Shown here in pieces: positions 1 through 9,690 of a stretch of 64,000 nt of DNA. Under the pieces are notes generated by a model, which did no database searches, was not told where the DNA came from, and saw only the letters and a list, made by a program, of their open reading frames with translations. How positions within the stretch are numbered: position 1 is the stretch's first letter; each line of letters opens with the position of its first letter. The translations under genes were made by a program, and so were the position numbers. The stretch is from Bradyrhizobium iriomotense (lineage in GTDB: Bacteria; Pseudomonadota; Alphaproteobacteria; Rhizobiales; Xanthobacteraceae). The stretch spans positions 227,659-291,658 of the forward strand of contig NZ_BSOW01000007.1 of assembly GCF_030160715.1 (NCBI RefSeq), in the 5' to 3' direction.

Positions 1-1
1 G

Positions 2-1738
2 GCGGGCGGCAATTGTCTGGTGCTGATGCCGACCGGCGGCGGCAAGTCGCTCTGCTACCAGTTGCCGTCGCTGCTGCGCGAGGGCTGCGGCATCGTGGTA
101 TCGCCCCTGATCGCGCTGATGCGCGACCAGGTCGCGGGTCTGATCGAATCCGGCGTCAACGCTGCCGCGTTGAACTCCTCGCTGACATCGCAAGAGGCGT
201 CCGAGGTCGAACGCCGGCTGATTGCCGGCGATCTCGACCTGCTCTATGTCGCGCCCGAGCGGCTGGTCACGCCGCGCTGCCTGTCGCTGCTGGCACAGGC
301 CAGGGTCGCACTGTTTGCGATCGACGAGGCGCACTGCGTTTCGCAATGGGGCCATGACTTTCGCCCTGAATATGTCGCGCTCTCGATCATCGCCGAGCGC
401 TTTCCCGACGTGCCGCGGATCGCGCTCACCGCTACCGCCGACGAGCTGACGCGCAAGGAGATCGTCGAGCGACTGCAACTCACGGACGCGCCGCAATTCG
501 TCTCCAGCTTCGACCGGCCGAACATCCGCTACGAGATCGTCGACAAGCGCAATTCGGTGGCGCAACTGAAGGAATTCATCCGGGAGCGCCATGCCGGCGA
601 CGCCGGCATCGTCTATTGCCTGTCGCGCAACCGGGTCGAGGAGGTCGCTGCTGCCTTGGGCGAAGCCGGCATTCCGGCGCTGCCCTATCATGCCGGGCTC
701 GACGGCAGTGTGCGGTCGCGCAACCAGGATCGCTTCCTGAACGAGGACGGCATCGTCATCGTCGCGACCATCGCCTTCGGCATGGGAATCGACAAGCCGG
801 ACGTTCGCTTCGTCGCGCATCTCGACCTGCCCAAGAGCATCGAGGCCTATTACCAGGAAACGGGGCGCGCCGGCCGCGACGGCAATTCGTCCGCCGCCTG
901 GATGGCCTACGGCCTTTCCGACATCGTGCAACAGCGTCGCATGATCGACGAGTCCGGTGCATCCGACGAGTTCAAGCGGGCGTCGATCGGCAAGCTCGAC
1001 GCGTTGGTCGGGCTTGCCGAGACCGCGCATTGCCGGCGCCGGCGGCTGCTCGCCTATTTCGGCGAGACGGTCACGGCGGACAATTGCGGCAATTGCGACA
1101 ACTGCCTGACGCCGCCGCAGATGCGCGACGGCAAGGTGCCGGCGCAGAAGCTCCTGTCCTGCGTCTACCGCACCGGACAGCGCTTCGGCGCCATGCACCT
1201 GATCGACGTGCTGGTGGGGCGCCTGACCGAGAAGGTGACGCAGTTCGGCCACGAGAAGCTGACGGTGTTCGGCATCGGCCGCGAGCTCAACGAGAAGCAG
1301 TGGCGCACGGTGCTCAGGCAATTGGTGGCGATGGGGCATTTGCAGAGCGACAGCGAGGCTTTTGGCGCGCTGAAGCTGACGGAATCCTCGCGCGGCGTTT
1401 TGCGCGGCGAGACGGAAGTCTGGCTGCGCGAGGAAGCCCCCGGCACGCGCCTTCGCGGCAGCCGCGCGAAATCCCGCCGCGGCGATCTTGCGCCAGCGGC
1501 GAGCGGGCCACAGGGCGACGTCGATCCCGAATTGCGCGCACGCCTGCGCGCCTGGCGATCCGAGGTCGCCCGCGAGCGCGGCGTGCCCGCCTATGTCGTG
1601 CTGCACGATGCGACGATCGACGGCATCGTCCGCGCCTGGCCGACGACGCTGGATGAACTGCGCAACGTCCCCGGCATCGGCGACAAGAAGCTCGAGCACT
1701 ACGGCGAGGAGCTGCTGCGGCTGGTCAGGACGCGGTAG
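2..1738 (+). CDS. recQ: RecQ ATP-dependent DNA helicase (5'-truncated by the window)
   Basis: RecQ is a 3'-5' superfamily 2 DNA helicase that acts in recombination and replication-fork repair. The frame is open from base 2, so the N-terminus lies outside the window; 578 residues are visible. Walker A (PTGGGKS) is at the start and the DEAH box ([13 protein letters not shown]) at about residue 107. Motif VI ([10 protein letters not shown]) follows. The RQC zinc cysteines are seen in [12 protein letters not shown] followed by [10 protein letters not shown]-terminal HRDC domain contains [16 protein letters not shown]. All three standard modules are present, so this is a full-type RecQ missing only about 30-40 N-terminal residues. 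No partner gene is visible. Confidence 0.96.
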   Translation, partial: AGGNCLVLMPTGGGKSLCYQLPSLLREGCGIVVSPLIALMRDQVAGLIESGVNAAALNSSLTSQEASEVERRLIAGDLDLLYVAPERLVTPRCLSLLAQARVALFAIDEAHCVSQWGHDFRPEYVALSIIAERFPDVPRIALTATADELTRKEIVERLQLTDAPQFVSSFDRPNIRYEIVDKRNSVAQLKEFIRERHAGDAGIVYCLSRNRVEEVAAALGEAGIPALPYHAGLDGSVRSRNQDRFLNEDGIVIVATIAFGMGIDKPDVRFVAHLDLPKSIEAYYQETGRAGRDGNSSAAWMAYGLSDIVQQRRMIDESGASDEFKRASIGKLDALVGLAETAHCRRRRLLAYFGETVTADNCGNCDNCLTPPQMRDGKVPAQKLLSCVYRTGQRFGAMHLIDVLVGRLTEKVTQFGHEKLTVFGIGRELNEKQWRTVLRQLVAMGHLQSDSEAFGALKLTESSRGVLRGETEVWLREEAPGTRLRGSRAKSRRGDLAPAASGPQGDVDPELRARLRAWRSEVARERGVPAYVVLHDATIDGIVRAWPTTLDELRNVPGIGDKKLEHYGEELLRLVRTR

Positions 1739-1779
1739 CTGACCGCGCAGCAGCGTTGGCGCGCTCAATTCCTCCACAG

Positions 1780-1920
1780 TCATCCCGGACAAGCGTAGCG
1801 CAGATCCGATCCATAACCCCAGGAGTAGTTTGGCGAAGACTCGGAGTTAGAATCTTCACGCCAATGAGCTGTCGTGGCTATGGGTCCCGCGCCCGCGACT
1901 TCGTCGCATCCCGGGACGAC
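1780..1920. repeat. Degenerate copy of an interspersed palindromic repeat
   Basis: The sequence begins gtcatcccggacaag and ends cccgggacgac, with a central block resembling the copies near 35.9, 38.3 and 54.8 kb (ccataaccccagg, then tttggcgaagact). It fills the space between recQ and acdS, which converge. The terminal arms can pair and might act as a terminator for both genes; that role is inference. Confidence 0.6.
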
Positions 1921-1951
1921 AATCTTGGTGGGGTACGCCGCTCGCGCTCCC

Positions 1952-2965
1952 TCACCCATTCCGGAACGCGTATGCGTAGCCGTTGAGCGCCGGCGCGCCG
2001 CCGAGATGCGCGTAGAGGATTTTTGCGCCCTTCTCGAAATGGCCCTTCTTCGCGAGGTCGATCAGGCCCTGCATCGACTTGCCCTCGTAGACGGGGTCGG
2101 TGATCATGCCTTCGAGACGCGCGGTGAGGCGGATGGCTTCCTTGGTCTCCTCCGACGGCACGCCGTAGGCGGGATAGGCGTAGTCCTCGATCAGCACGAC
2201 GTCGTCTTCAACGAGCTCCTTGCCGAGCTCGACGAGTTTTGCGGTGTTCTGCGCGATCGAGAGCACCTGCGCCTTGGTTTGCGCCGGCGTGAAGGAGGCA
2301 TCGATGCCGATCACCTTTCGTGCGCGGCCGTCCGCGGCGAAGCCGACCAGCATGCCGGCATGGGTCGAGCCGGTGACGGTGCAGACGACGATGTAGTCGA
2401 ACTTGAATCCGAGTTCCTTCTCTTGGCTGCGAACCTCCTCGGCGAAGCCGACATAGCCGAGCCCGCCAAATTTGTGCACGGAGGCGCCGGCCGGAATCGC
2501 GTAGGGCTTGCCGCCTGCGGCCTTCACTTCCTCGATCGCCTGCTCCCAGCTCTTGCGGATACCGATGTCAAAGCCGTCCTCGACGAGGCGCACGTCGGCG
2601 CCCATCACGCGCGACAGCAGGATGTTGCCGACGCGGTCGTACACGGCGTCCTCGTGGGGCACCCAGGCTTCCTGCACCAGGCGACACTTCATGCCGATCT
2701 TGGCCGCGACGGCGGCGACCATGCGGGTGTGGTTGGACTGCACGCCGCCGATCGAGACCAGCGTGTCGGCGTTCGAAGCGATCGCATCGGGAATGATGTA
2801 TTCGAGCTTGCGCAGCTTGTTGCCGCCATAGGCAAGACCGGAATTGCAGTCCTCGCGCTTGGCATAGATCTCGACATTGCCACCGAGATGCTTCGACAGC
2901 CGCTCCAGCTTCTCGATGGGGGTCGGCCCGAAGGTCAGCGGATAGCGCGCGAATTTTTCCAGCAT
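1952..2965 (-). CDS. acdS: 1-aminocyclopropane-1-carboxylate deaminase
   Basis: This PLP enzyme splits ACC, the plant ethylene precursor, into ammonia and 2-oxobutyrate. Plant-associated bacteria use it to lower plant ethylene and as a nitrogen source. The 337-residue protein has the family's usual length. [11 protein letters not shown] is followed by [10 protein letters not shown], whose Lys50 matches PLP-Lys51 of the Pseudomonas enzyme. The residues used to separate true deaminases from D-cysteine desulfhydrase are kept: Glu in DPVYEGKS and Leu in [13 protein letters not shown]. The start is the ATG at 2963-2965. The gene is divergent from an Lrp-type regulator 162 bp away, the standard acdS-acdR layout. 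Expression is probably controlled from that shared intergenic region. Confidence 0.95.
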   Translation of the reverse strand: MLEKFARYPLTFGPTPIEKLERLSKHLGGNVEIYAKREDCNSGLAYGGNKLRKLEYIIPDAIASNADTLVSIGGVQSNHTRMVAAVAAKIGMKCRLVQEAWVPHEDAVYDRVGNILLSRVMGADVRLVEDGFDIGIRKSWEQAIEEVKAAGGKPYAIPAGASVHKFGGLGYVGFAEEVRSQEKELGFKFDYIVVCTVTGSTHAGMLVGFAADGRARKVIGIDASFTPAQTKAQVLSIAQNTAKLVELGKELVEDDVVLIEDYAYPAYGVPSEETKEAIRLTARLEGMITDPVYEGKSMQGLIDLAKKGHFEKGAKILYAHLGGAPALNGYAYAFRNG

Positions 2966-3127
2966 CGTAAGGTCATCCCGATTGGCGTTGAGCTGGAAGG
3001 AGCGAGTAGCACTAGTCGAAGGAAATGTGCTCTCAAATAGGTCTAGATATGCGAGTTACTCTTGCACTATTATCGTCAGAATCGACATTTTCTTTCATAT
3101 TATTTGTAATCTACGGAACTTTCTTCC
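2966..3127. promoter_or_regulatory. Divergent acdS/acdR control region
   Basis: This 162-bp gap lies between the starts of acdS (minus) and the Lrp-type regulator (plus). It is clearly more AT-rich than its surroundings, especially 3020-3125. In characterised acdR-acdS systems the Lrp-like protein binds this interval. I infer both promoters and the regulator-binding site here; no exact box was assigned. Confidence 0.55.
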
Positions 3128-3592
3128 ATGGCTGCCCGGCTCGATCGAACCGACCTTAAGATATTGCGATTGCTACAGAATAATGGCCGACTCAGTAACG
3201 CCGAGCTGGCCGAAACGGTCGCCATCAGCCCCGCCACCTGTCATCGCCGCACCCAGCGCCTGTTCGAGGACGGTTTTATCGCCTCGGTGCGCGCGCTGGT
3301 CGCGCCGAAGAAGGTGGCCAAGGGCACGTTGGTGATGGTCGGCGTCGTGCTCGACCGCTCGACGCCGGAGAGTTTTGGGATCTTCGAACAGGCGGTGGCA
3401 AAGCTCAAATTCGTGCTCGACTGCCACCTCGTCGCCGGCGACTTCGATTATTTCCTCAAGATCCGCGTCGGCGACATGGAGGATTTCAACCGCATCCACG
3501 GTGAGCAACTCATCGCGCTGCCCGGCGTGCGGCAGACCCGCACCTTCTTCGTGATGAAAGAGGTCGTCGACAACGCGCCGCTGGAGTTTTGA
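3128..3592 (+). CDS. acdR: Lrp/AsnC family regulator, probable AcdR
   Basis: A 154-residue Lrp/AsnC transcription factor. An N-terminal winged HTH covers about residues 5-55 (RTDLKILRLLQ, NAELAETVAIS, TCHRRTQRLFEDG) and the RAM ligand-binding domain makes up the rest, including CHLVAGDFDYFLKIRV and LPGVRQTRTFFVMKEV. It is divergent from acdS. In other plant-associated bacteria this neighbour is AcdR, which senses ACC directly or through a partner and activates acdS, so the name rests on context. Its stop codon touches the start of the next frame, so it could be cotranscribed with the PLP gene downstream. Confidence 0.85.
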   Translation: MAARLDRTDLKILRLLQNNGRLSNAELAETVAISPATCHRRTQRLFEDGFIASVRALVAPKKVAKGTLVMVGVVLDRSTPESFGIFEQAVAKLKFVLDCHLVAGDFDYFLKIRVGDMEDFNRIHGEQLIALPGVRQTRTFFVMKEVVDNAPLEF

Positions 3593-3636
3593 GCGGCGCT
3601 ATTGATGCGCGATACGCATCATGCGAGATTCAGCCG

Positions 3637-4800
3637 ATGCCGATGCAACCACTCCCCTTCCGCCAGCAGGATCCGGCCGCGCCGGCCTACCGGCGGGGCT
3701 GGGTGGACGAGGCGGTCGCCGCGATCGAAGCGGACCAGTGCCGCACCGCCGACACCCACCTGATCCGGCTGATCGTGCCGGCGCTCGCCGGCATCGACAT
3801 CTACCTGAAGGATGAATCGACCCATCCGACCGGCAGCCTGAAACATCGGCTCGCCCGATCGCTGTTCCTCTACGCGCTCTGCAACGGTCACATCCGCGAA
3901 GGCACGCCGGTGATCGAGGCCTCGTCAGGATCGACGGCGGTGTCGGAAGCCTATTTCGCGCAGATGATCGACGTACCCTTCTATGCGGTCATGCCGCGCA
4001 CGACCTCGGCGGAGAAGATCGCCGCGATCGAGCATTATGGCGGCAACTGCCATCTGATCGACGATGGCCGCGCGCTCTATGCGGAGGCCGCCGCGCTCGC
4101 CGCGCGGCTGAACGGCCACTACATGGACCAGTTCACCTTTGCCGAGCGCGCCACCGACTGGCGCGGCAACAACAACATCGCCGAATCGATCTTCACCCAG
4201 CTCAAGGGCGAGCCGCGCCCGGTGCCGGACTGGATCGTGATGGGCGCGGGCACCGGCGGCACCTCGGCGACGATCGGGCGCTATCTGCGCTATCGGCAAT
4301 ATCCGACGCGGCTGTGCGTCGCCGATGTCGAGCATTCCGCCTTCTTCGACTGTTTCCGCAACCAGGATCGCACGCAGGTCTGCGAGCGGCCGTCGCTGAT
4401 CGAGGGTGTTGGCCGTCCGCGCTGCGAGCCCTCCTTCGTGCCTGGTGTGGTCGACCGCATGATGAAGATCCCGGACGCTGCGACGATCGCCGCGATGAAT
4501 TTGCTGACCCGCCGGCTGCGCCGCGCGGTCGGCGGCTCCACCGGCACCAATTTCCTCACGCTGTGCCGGCTTGCGAGCGAGATGCGCAATGCAGGCGAGA
4601 CAGGATCGCTGGTGACACTGATCTGCGATTCCGGCGAGCGCTACCGCCAGACCTATTATGAGCCGCAATGGCTTGCCGCGCGCGGACTCGATCCCGCGCC
4701 GTATGAGGCCGAGTTGTCGGCCTTCCTGGAAACGGGCAAGCCGCTCAGCTTCACGATTGCGGATGTGGCAAACCCACAGAATTCCCGAGGTGACGGGTGA
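3637..4800 (+). CDS. PLP-dependent cysteine synthase-like family protein
   Basis: A fold-type II PLP enzyme related to cysteine synthase and cystathionine beta-synthase; the substrate is not known from sequence. Counting from the ATG at 3637, the probable PLP lysine is Lys69 in HPTGSLKHRLA, the substrate loop is ASSGSTAVSEAYFA, and the phosphate-binding glycine loop is GAGTGGTSATIG. Length is 387 residues. The frame extends upstream to a TTG at 3589 overlapping the acdR stop, but the ATG at 3637 (or 3643) is the more normal start. It lies 44 bp after acdR and may form an operon with it. A role in amino-acid or sulfur metabolism linked to the acd locus is inference. Confidence 0.82.
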   Translation: MPMQPLPFRQQDPAAPAYRRGWVDEAVAAIEADQCRTADTHLIRLIVPALAGIDIYLKDESTHPTGSLKHRLARSLFLYALCNGHIREGTPVIEASSGSTAVSEAYFAQMIDVPFYAVMPRTTSAEKIAAIEHYGGNCHLIDDGRALYAEAAALAARLNGHYMDQFTFAERATDWRGNNNIAESIFTQLKGEPRPVPDWIVMGAGTGGTSATIGRYLRYRQYPTRLCVADVEHSAFFDCFRNQDRTQVCERPSLIEGVGRPRCEPSFVPGVVDRMMKIPDAATIAAMNLLTRRLRRAVGGSTGTNFLTLCRLASEMRNAGETGSLVTLICDSGERYRQTYYEPQWLAARGLDPAPYEAELSAFLETGKPLSFTIADVANPQNSRGDG

Positions 4801-5089
4801 CCGCGCTGATCGAAACGATGGCCGCCGTGCCCGAGGATCCCGGCTTGGCCAGGCGCTGAAAGCGCGTGCCGAGATTTTGCGGCTGAGCGAAGCCGCGCGT
4901 GACGCGGTGCTGGTGCCGCGCGAAGCCGGCGGGCTGAGCCACGGCCTGCGCGCGGCGCTGGCGGTGCGGATGTGCCGGCATGTCGGCGATGCCCCGCTGA
5001 CCGCGCATTACGAATCATGGGCCAACCGGCTGATGCATACGCTGGGCGAGCCGCTGGCGTGGTTCCGCGACCGCCATTGTCGGCGATAA
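4798..5089 (+). pseudogene. Frameshifted remnant of a CMD/peroxidase-type protein
   Basis: A GTG at 4798 overlapping the preceding stop (GTGA) opens a frame that stops at about 4860 after 20 codons. The coding sense continues in another frame from about 4845 (ALKARAEILRLSEAARD, then GGLSHGLRAALAVRM) to a stop at 5089. This resembles the N-terminal part of carboxymuconolactone-decarboxylase (CMD)-domain proteins. A single-base change near 4845-4855 would join the two. Even joined, the product would be short (about 96 residues) compared with full family members, so it is probably a relic. The family assignment is tentative. Confidence 0.5.
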
Positions 5090-5246
5090 AGCACATCCCG
5101 ATCCGGAACCGGCCAGCACGGTTCGGCCGTACCGAAATCTCATGGCTGTGCCGGCATCTCAATGCCATGTGATCGTCACGGCAACTTCACTTGCCTTGCG
5201 CCAGCGACCGGGCGACGGTCGCCGCTTCTCAACGAGGAGACCTGCC

Positions 5247-5807
5247 ATGCGCCTTCCCATTCTCGATCCGAAGGACCTGAGCGCCGAGCAGAAGCCGCTC
5301 TATGAGGACATGCGAGCGGGCATCAAGGACCATTTCAAGGGCTTTGTGAACATGCGCGAGGACGGCGCGCTGCTCGGACCCTGGAATCCCTGGATCCGCG
5401 AGCCTCGCTTCGGCAAGCCGGTGTGGGAGCTGGTCAAGGCGATCGCGTCGAATCCGCTGCTGCCGGCGCCGGTGCGCGAGGTGGCGATCCTCGTCACCGG
5501 TTCGCACTTCCGCTCCGGCTATGAGCTCTATGCCCATGTGCTGGTCGCCGAACAGCGCGGCCTGTCGGACGAGAAGCTCGCGACAATCGTCGCCGGCCAG
5601 CGGCCGGTCGACCTCACCAAGCAGGAGGCCGTCGCCTACGACATGGCGTCCGCGCTGGTCAGCGGCGGCGTGCTGCCCGAGCTGACCTGGCGCGCGGCGG
5701 TGAAGGAATTCGGCGAGCATGGTGCGGCCGAATTGTCCTATCTCGTTGGCGTCTATTGCATGGTCTCGGTCACGCTGAACACGTTCGACGTGCCGGTACC
5801 GGATTAG
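5247..5807 (+). CDS. Carboxymuconolactone decarboxylase family protein
   Basis: A 186-residue AhpD/CMD-fold protein. Landmarks are FVNMREDGALLGPWNP near residue 35, the helix PVREVAILVTGSHFRSGYELYAH near 75-100, and ELSYLVGVYCMVSVTLNTFDVP at the C-terminus. The usual CxxC redox pair of AhpD is not visible (the matching stretch reads SGYELYAH), so it is probably not a peroxidase of that kind. Members often act as gamma-carboxymuconolactone decarboxylase-like lyases or are uncharacterised. ATG 5247 was chosen because of the GAGGAGA ribosome site just upstream. The frame itself extends further 5'. Confidence 0.8.
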   Translation: MRLPILDPKDLSAEQKPLYEDMRAGIKDHFKGFVNMREDGALLGPWNPWIREPRFGKPVWELVKAIASNPLLPAPVREVAILVTGSHFRSGYELYAHVLVAEQRGLSDEKLATIVAGQRPVDLTKQEAVAYDMASALVSGGVLPELTWRAAVKEFGEHGAAELSYLVGVYCMVSVTLNTFDVPVPD

Positions 5808-5828
5808 ACGCCGGCATCGTTTGCCCGA

Positions 5829-7410
5829 TCACTCCGCCGCCTTGCTTGCGGGCGGCGGGGGCGACCAGGCGATGCAGCGATTGCGACCTTCGGCCTTGGC
5901 CTGATAGAGCGCGTGATCGGCCGCAGCCATCAGCGCGTCGATGCCCGACATGCTGACGCTGGCCTCGGCGATGCCGATGCTCACGGTGACGCCAAACTGG
6001 ATCTTGTGGGCGGCGACATACGAGCTCATCACGCGCTTGCGGATGCGCTCGGCGACCGTTCTCGCGCGCGACAGGCTGGTCTCGGGCAGGAGAACCGCGA
6101 ACTCCTCGCCGCCGAGGCGGCCGACGATGTCAGATTTTCGTTTGCCGTCGAGGCACGCGGCAGCGACCGTCTTGATCGCGGCGTCGCCGACCGCGTGACC
6201 ATAGCGGTCGTTGACCGACTTGAAGTGATCGATGTCGAGCATCAACACCGAAACCGAACGATAATAGCGCTGGAAGCGGCTCCATTCCGCATCGAGGCTC
6301 TCGAGGAAATGGCGGCGGTTGAACAGGCCGGTGAGCGGATCGGTCGTTGCCAGCGTCTCCAGCATCTTGGCTTTTTGCGTGAGATCGGTGATATCGACAT
6401 AGGTCAGCATGCGGCCGCCGTTCGACATCGTCGTGCAATGGGCGCGGATGCGCCGGCCGTCGGGGGTCTGAAGGTCGCGCACGTGATCGCCGGCTTTGAC
6501 CTCTTCGACGCGCCTCGCCGGAAATCTTGCGAGCTCGCTCGGCGGGAGATCGGGCGCGCTGGCGCGATGCATGCGCCGCACCAGCGACGCGTAAGCCGGC
6601 CGGCCGGCCGCTTCCTCCTCGCTCACCTCCCAGAACCGCCGCATCCGCCGGTTCATGAAGCTCGCGTTCAAGTCGGAATCGAGAAGGAGAACGCCGTCCT
6701 GGACGTTCTCCAGCGCATCCCGCAGAACCCTGAGCTCATCGGAGAAGCGCACGATATCGGTGACAGGCGTGTAGGTCAGCATTCGCCCACCGTCCGGCAA
6801 CGGCGTGCACTGCACGCGCACGACGTCGCCGTTGGTTCGGCGCAGATCGATCGGCGTGGGATCTCCTGCCTCGACCTGACGGGCGCGCATTGCGACGTGC
6901 GCATCGAGCTCGGGGTCCGGCACTTCGTAGGCCCCCGGTATCACGTCCATGATAGAGCAGTGTGAGGATGGAGGGATTGCTGTCGGCAACCTCGTCAGGC
7001 AGCCGCCACATTTCGCGGAATGACCGATTGATCAGGCGCGCCCTTAGCTGCGCGTCGAGCAGCACGATGCCGGTCGGCACGTGATCGAGCGCGGCGCGCA
7101 GCGCCAGCATCTGGCTGCGCATCAATGCGTCGCCGCGCCGAGCCGGCGCCGCCTCGGCCCTCGCCTCTCCGCCAGCCCTGCCGAGCGCCACACCGATCTC
7201 GCGGTCGGAACGCCAGACCACGCGGCATGCCAGCAACTCGTCGTCCGCAAGCTTCAACTGGAATTGGTCAGGCACGCCAAGGCCCGTCTCGAGCTGGAGC
7301 GTTGCCCCTTCCTCGGGCATGCGTCGCACCACGCAATCGAGCGACGATTGCCCAAAATTGAAGATGATCTTCCCGGCCAGGAACGTTCGTTCCGGCGTCA
7401 AACGGGGCAT
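5829..7410 (-). pseudogene. PilZ-PAS-PAS-GGDEF diguanylate cyclase broken by a +1 frameshift
   Basis: Read from ATG 7410, which has a perfect AGGAGG site, the first frame carries a PilZ-like N-terminus (TFLAGKIIFNFGQSSLD) and a PAS segment (LDHVPTGIVLLDAQLRARLINRSF). Sense then moves to a second frame that has the rest of that PAS region, another PAS (VQDGVLLLDSDLNASFMNRR) and a GGDEF domain with the active GGEEF signature (GRLGGEEFAVLLPE). The switch falls at a run of five C at 6932-6936: with one base fewer the protein reads DTGAYEVPDPE without a break. Intact, it would be a cytosolic c-di-GMP synthase of about 526 residues. It is either a recent pseudogene or a homopolymer error. Confidence 0.82.
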
Positions 7411-7827
7411 CGCAACCTCCTGGACGAAACCGGCTCCAGTCTGCCGCAATGCCCCTTGCGGCGGGATAACGCAGATCGCGATTTTGCGGGAAGGCTAACG
7501 ATCTGTTGACGGGTGCAGCAAATTGGAAGGACGCGGGGCGCACGAAAAGCCGTTGCCCAACAGTTGCGCAGAGCGACGGCCGCGCACGGCCACCCGGACA
7601 GTTCCAGGACGTCCGCTTTACTGAAAATCCACCACGCCGGAAATCAGTTGCGCACGATGTAATGCGGCGCTCGCAGCGCCTATCCGATTGGGGCGCGATC
7701 GGTCGCTGCGTCAAACCATACCGGGCCATCTGTGGACTGTCCGGGCGCGCGACGTTACCCTGCCGCTATCGCAACGACACACTTGCCTGCCAAGCTCGGG
7801 CGACGAGCACGAGAGAGGATGAAAGCA
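7411..7827. other. Gene-free interval
   Basis: These 417 bp separate a minus-strand cyclase gene and a plus-strand secreted protein. The open frames here show no protein-like composition. Promoters for both genes should lie here; I can name no site. Confidence 0.5.
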
Positions 7828-8076
7828 ATGAAGACATCACGCCGTGTGTTGCTGGCCGGAATGGCTGGACTCGTCGCAGCACCAAAGGGTGCAGCCAGCG
7901 CCCATCCTTCCGTCGGCGGCGCAGACATGACGGTCGCCGAAGAGCACTTCGCCAGGCTGATCGCCGCCGCGCACGCGCCCGACATCACCTGCGCACGGCA
8001 GGCCGAGCGTTACGCGGAAACGCATTGGCCGGAGTATGTGACGGCCGCACGAGCGGTGCTTGGCGCGAGAGGGTGA
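7828..8076 (+). CDS. Small exported protein with a Tat-like signal
   Basis: An 82-residue protein of unknown function. The N-terminus (KTSRRVLLAGMAGLVAAPKGAASA) has a twin-arginine followed by a hydrophobic stretch and an AxA-type cleavage site, so export is likely. The mature part, about 55 residues, is helical (ADMTVAEEHFARLIAAAH, ARQAERYAETHWPEYVTAARAVLGARG). The ATG at 7828 follows GAGAGAGG by nine bases; the in-frame ATG at 7819 is an alternative. It stands alone, with no operon partner. Confidence 0.65.
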   Translation: MKTSRRVLLAGMAGLVAAPKGAASAHPSVGGADMTVAEEHFARLIAAAHAPDITCARQAERYAETHWPEYVTAARAVLGARG

Positions 8077-8309
8077 GGTAGACCCCTTCTCCCCTTGTGG
8101 GCGTGTTGCGGTTACGCGCGTGATTTCCGCAATCCCAAAGAATGATCGACGCCCGCTTCTCAAGCGTCGATGGTTCGATACGATTTTCCGTGAGCGTGCG
8201 ACAAATTCTGCAACGCATCGGAAACGTCTCCACACGCATTTGGCAACCGAACCGCAAGCACCCGCGCCCCAGGTTGAGGCGTTCAGTTTTCGCTTGAGGG
8301 TGCGCCAAG

Positions 8310-9614
8310 TTGACGTTTGCTACCACGCGTTTCAGTCGCCTGCTTTCGCGCTTCATCTCCGACCGCCGCGGAAATATCGCGGTCATCTTTGCCATCGCGC
8401 TGTTGCCGGTGCTGGCCGCAGTCGGCGCCGCCGTCGACTATTCCCTCGCCGTGCGGGCGCGCACCAAGCTGATGGCGGCGCTCGATGACGCGGTGCTGGT
8501 CGCGACCGCCAAGAGCGAGATCACCAACACCGCTGCCACCGCACAGAGCAATGCGCTGAACACGTTCGCGGCGCAGATGTCGGCCTACAACATGGCGACC
8601 GGCTCGGTGACCATCACCGTGACCGACAGCCTGACCACGCGGACGGCGACAGGGACGGCGACGTCCTTTGTTTCAACCTATTTCATGGGGTTACTCGGCT
8701 ACAAGACCATGACGGTGTCGGCGAGCTCGTCCTCGGCAGCCTCGCTGCCCACCTATATCGACTTCTACGTGCTTCTGGACAACTCGCCCTCGCAGGGGCT
8801 GGGCGCGACCTCCGCTGACATGACGGCGTTGCAGGCCGCGACCTCCGACAGTTGCGCCTTCGCCTGCCACGACACCTATACGTCGAGCTCGAAGAAGACC
8901 AAGCAGACCAACAGCTACTATTCGATCGCAAAGAAGCTCGGCATCACGATGCGCATCGACCTGGTGCGGGAGGCGACACAGTCGCTCACCGATACGGCAA
9001 CGGCCAGCGAGCTCGTCAGCAACCAGTATCGCATGGCGGTCTACACGATGGGCAGCGATTGCAGCTCGATCGGCTTGGCGACGATCTCCTCGCTCACCTC
9101 GAGCCTGTCGGCGGTGAAAACGGCGGTCTCCTCCGTCGACCTGATGACGATCCCCTACACCAACTACAACAACGACATGTGCACCGACTTCGACGGCATC
9201 CTGTCGTCGATGAACAGCACGATTCCGACCTCCGGCACAGGCACCGCCTCCTCACCCGAGAAATGGCTGTTCTTCATCTCGGACGGTGTGGCCGACTACT
9301 ACTATCCGTCGAGCTGCTCGCAGACCGTCATCACCTCGTCCGGGCGATGCCAGGAGCCGCTGACGACCACGATCTGCGACACCATCAAGAACCGCGGCAT
9401 CAACATCGCCATTCTCTACACGACCTATCTCGCGATCACCAACAATAGCTGGTACACGACCTACATCGCGCCGTGGCGCAGCTCGATCGCGACCCAGATG
9501 AAGGCTTGCGCGACGTCGGGCTACTACTACGAGGTATCGAGTGACAGCAGCATCAGTGCCGCACTCACCGCGCTGTTCCAGAAGGCGGTTGCCTCCTCGC
9601 ACCTGACGCAATAG
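8310..9614 (+). CDS. TadG-like pilus-assembly protein with vWA-like domain
   Basis: A 434-residue protein of the TadE/TadG class. The N-terminus has the pseudopilin-type segment DRRGNIAVIFAIALLPVLAAVGAAVDYSL with a single membrane anchor (about residues 20-45). The exported part is rich in Ser and Thr. A MIDAS-like motif DNSPS lies in FYVLLDNSPSQGL and a second vWA strand in KWLFFISDGVADYYY. In Tad systems TadG is a cell-envelope protein. No other tad genes lie in the window, so this is an orphan copy, which is common in this group. The start is a TTG at 8310 with GAGGG upstream; no in-frame ATG precedes the anchor. Confidence 0.85.
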   Translation: MTFATTRFSRLLSRFISDRRGNIAVIFAIALLPVLAAVGAAVDYSLAVRARTKLMAALDDAVLVATAKSEITNTAATAQSNALNTFAAQMSAYNMATGSVTITVTDSLTTRTATGTATSFVSTYFMGLLGYKTMTVSASSSSAASLPTYIDFYVLLDNSPSQGLGATSADMTALQAATSDSCAFACHDTYTSSSKKTKQTNSYYSIAKKLGITMRIDLVREATQSLTDTATASELVSNQYRMAVYTMGSDCSSIGLATISSLTSSLSAVKTAVSSVDLMTIPYTNYNNDMCTDFDGILSSMNSTIPTSGTGTASSPEKWLFFISDGVADYYYPSSCSQTVITSSGRCQEPLTTTICDTIKNRGINIAILYTTYLAITNNSWYTTYIAPWRSSIATQMKACATSGYYYEVSSDSSISAALTALFQKAVASSHLTQ

Positions 9615-9690
9615 CCGCAGGCAGGTTTCGCGCTAACCCAGAAGAGCAATGGCCAGGCAAACGCCTGCCGTTGAGCATTGCGGCCAGTCG

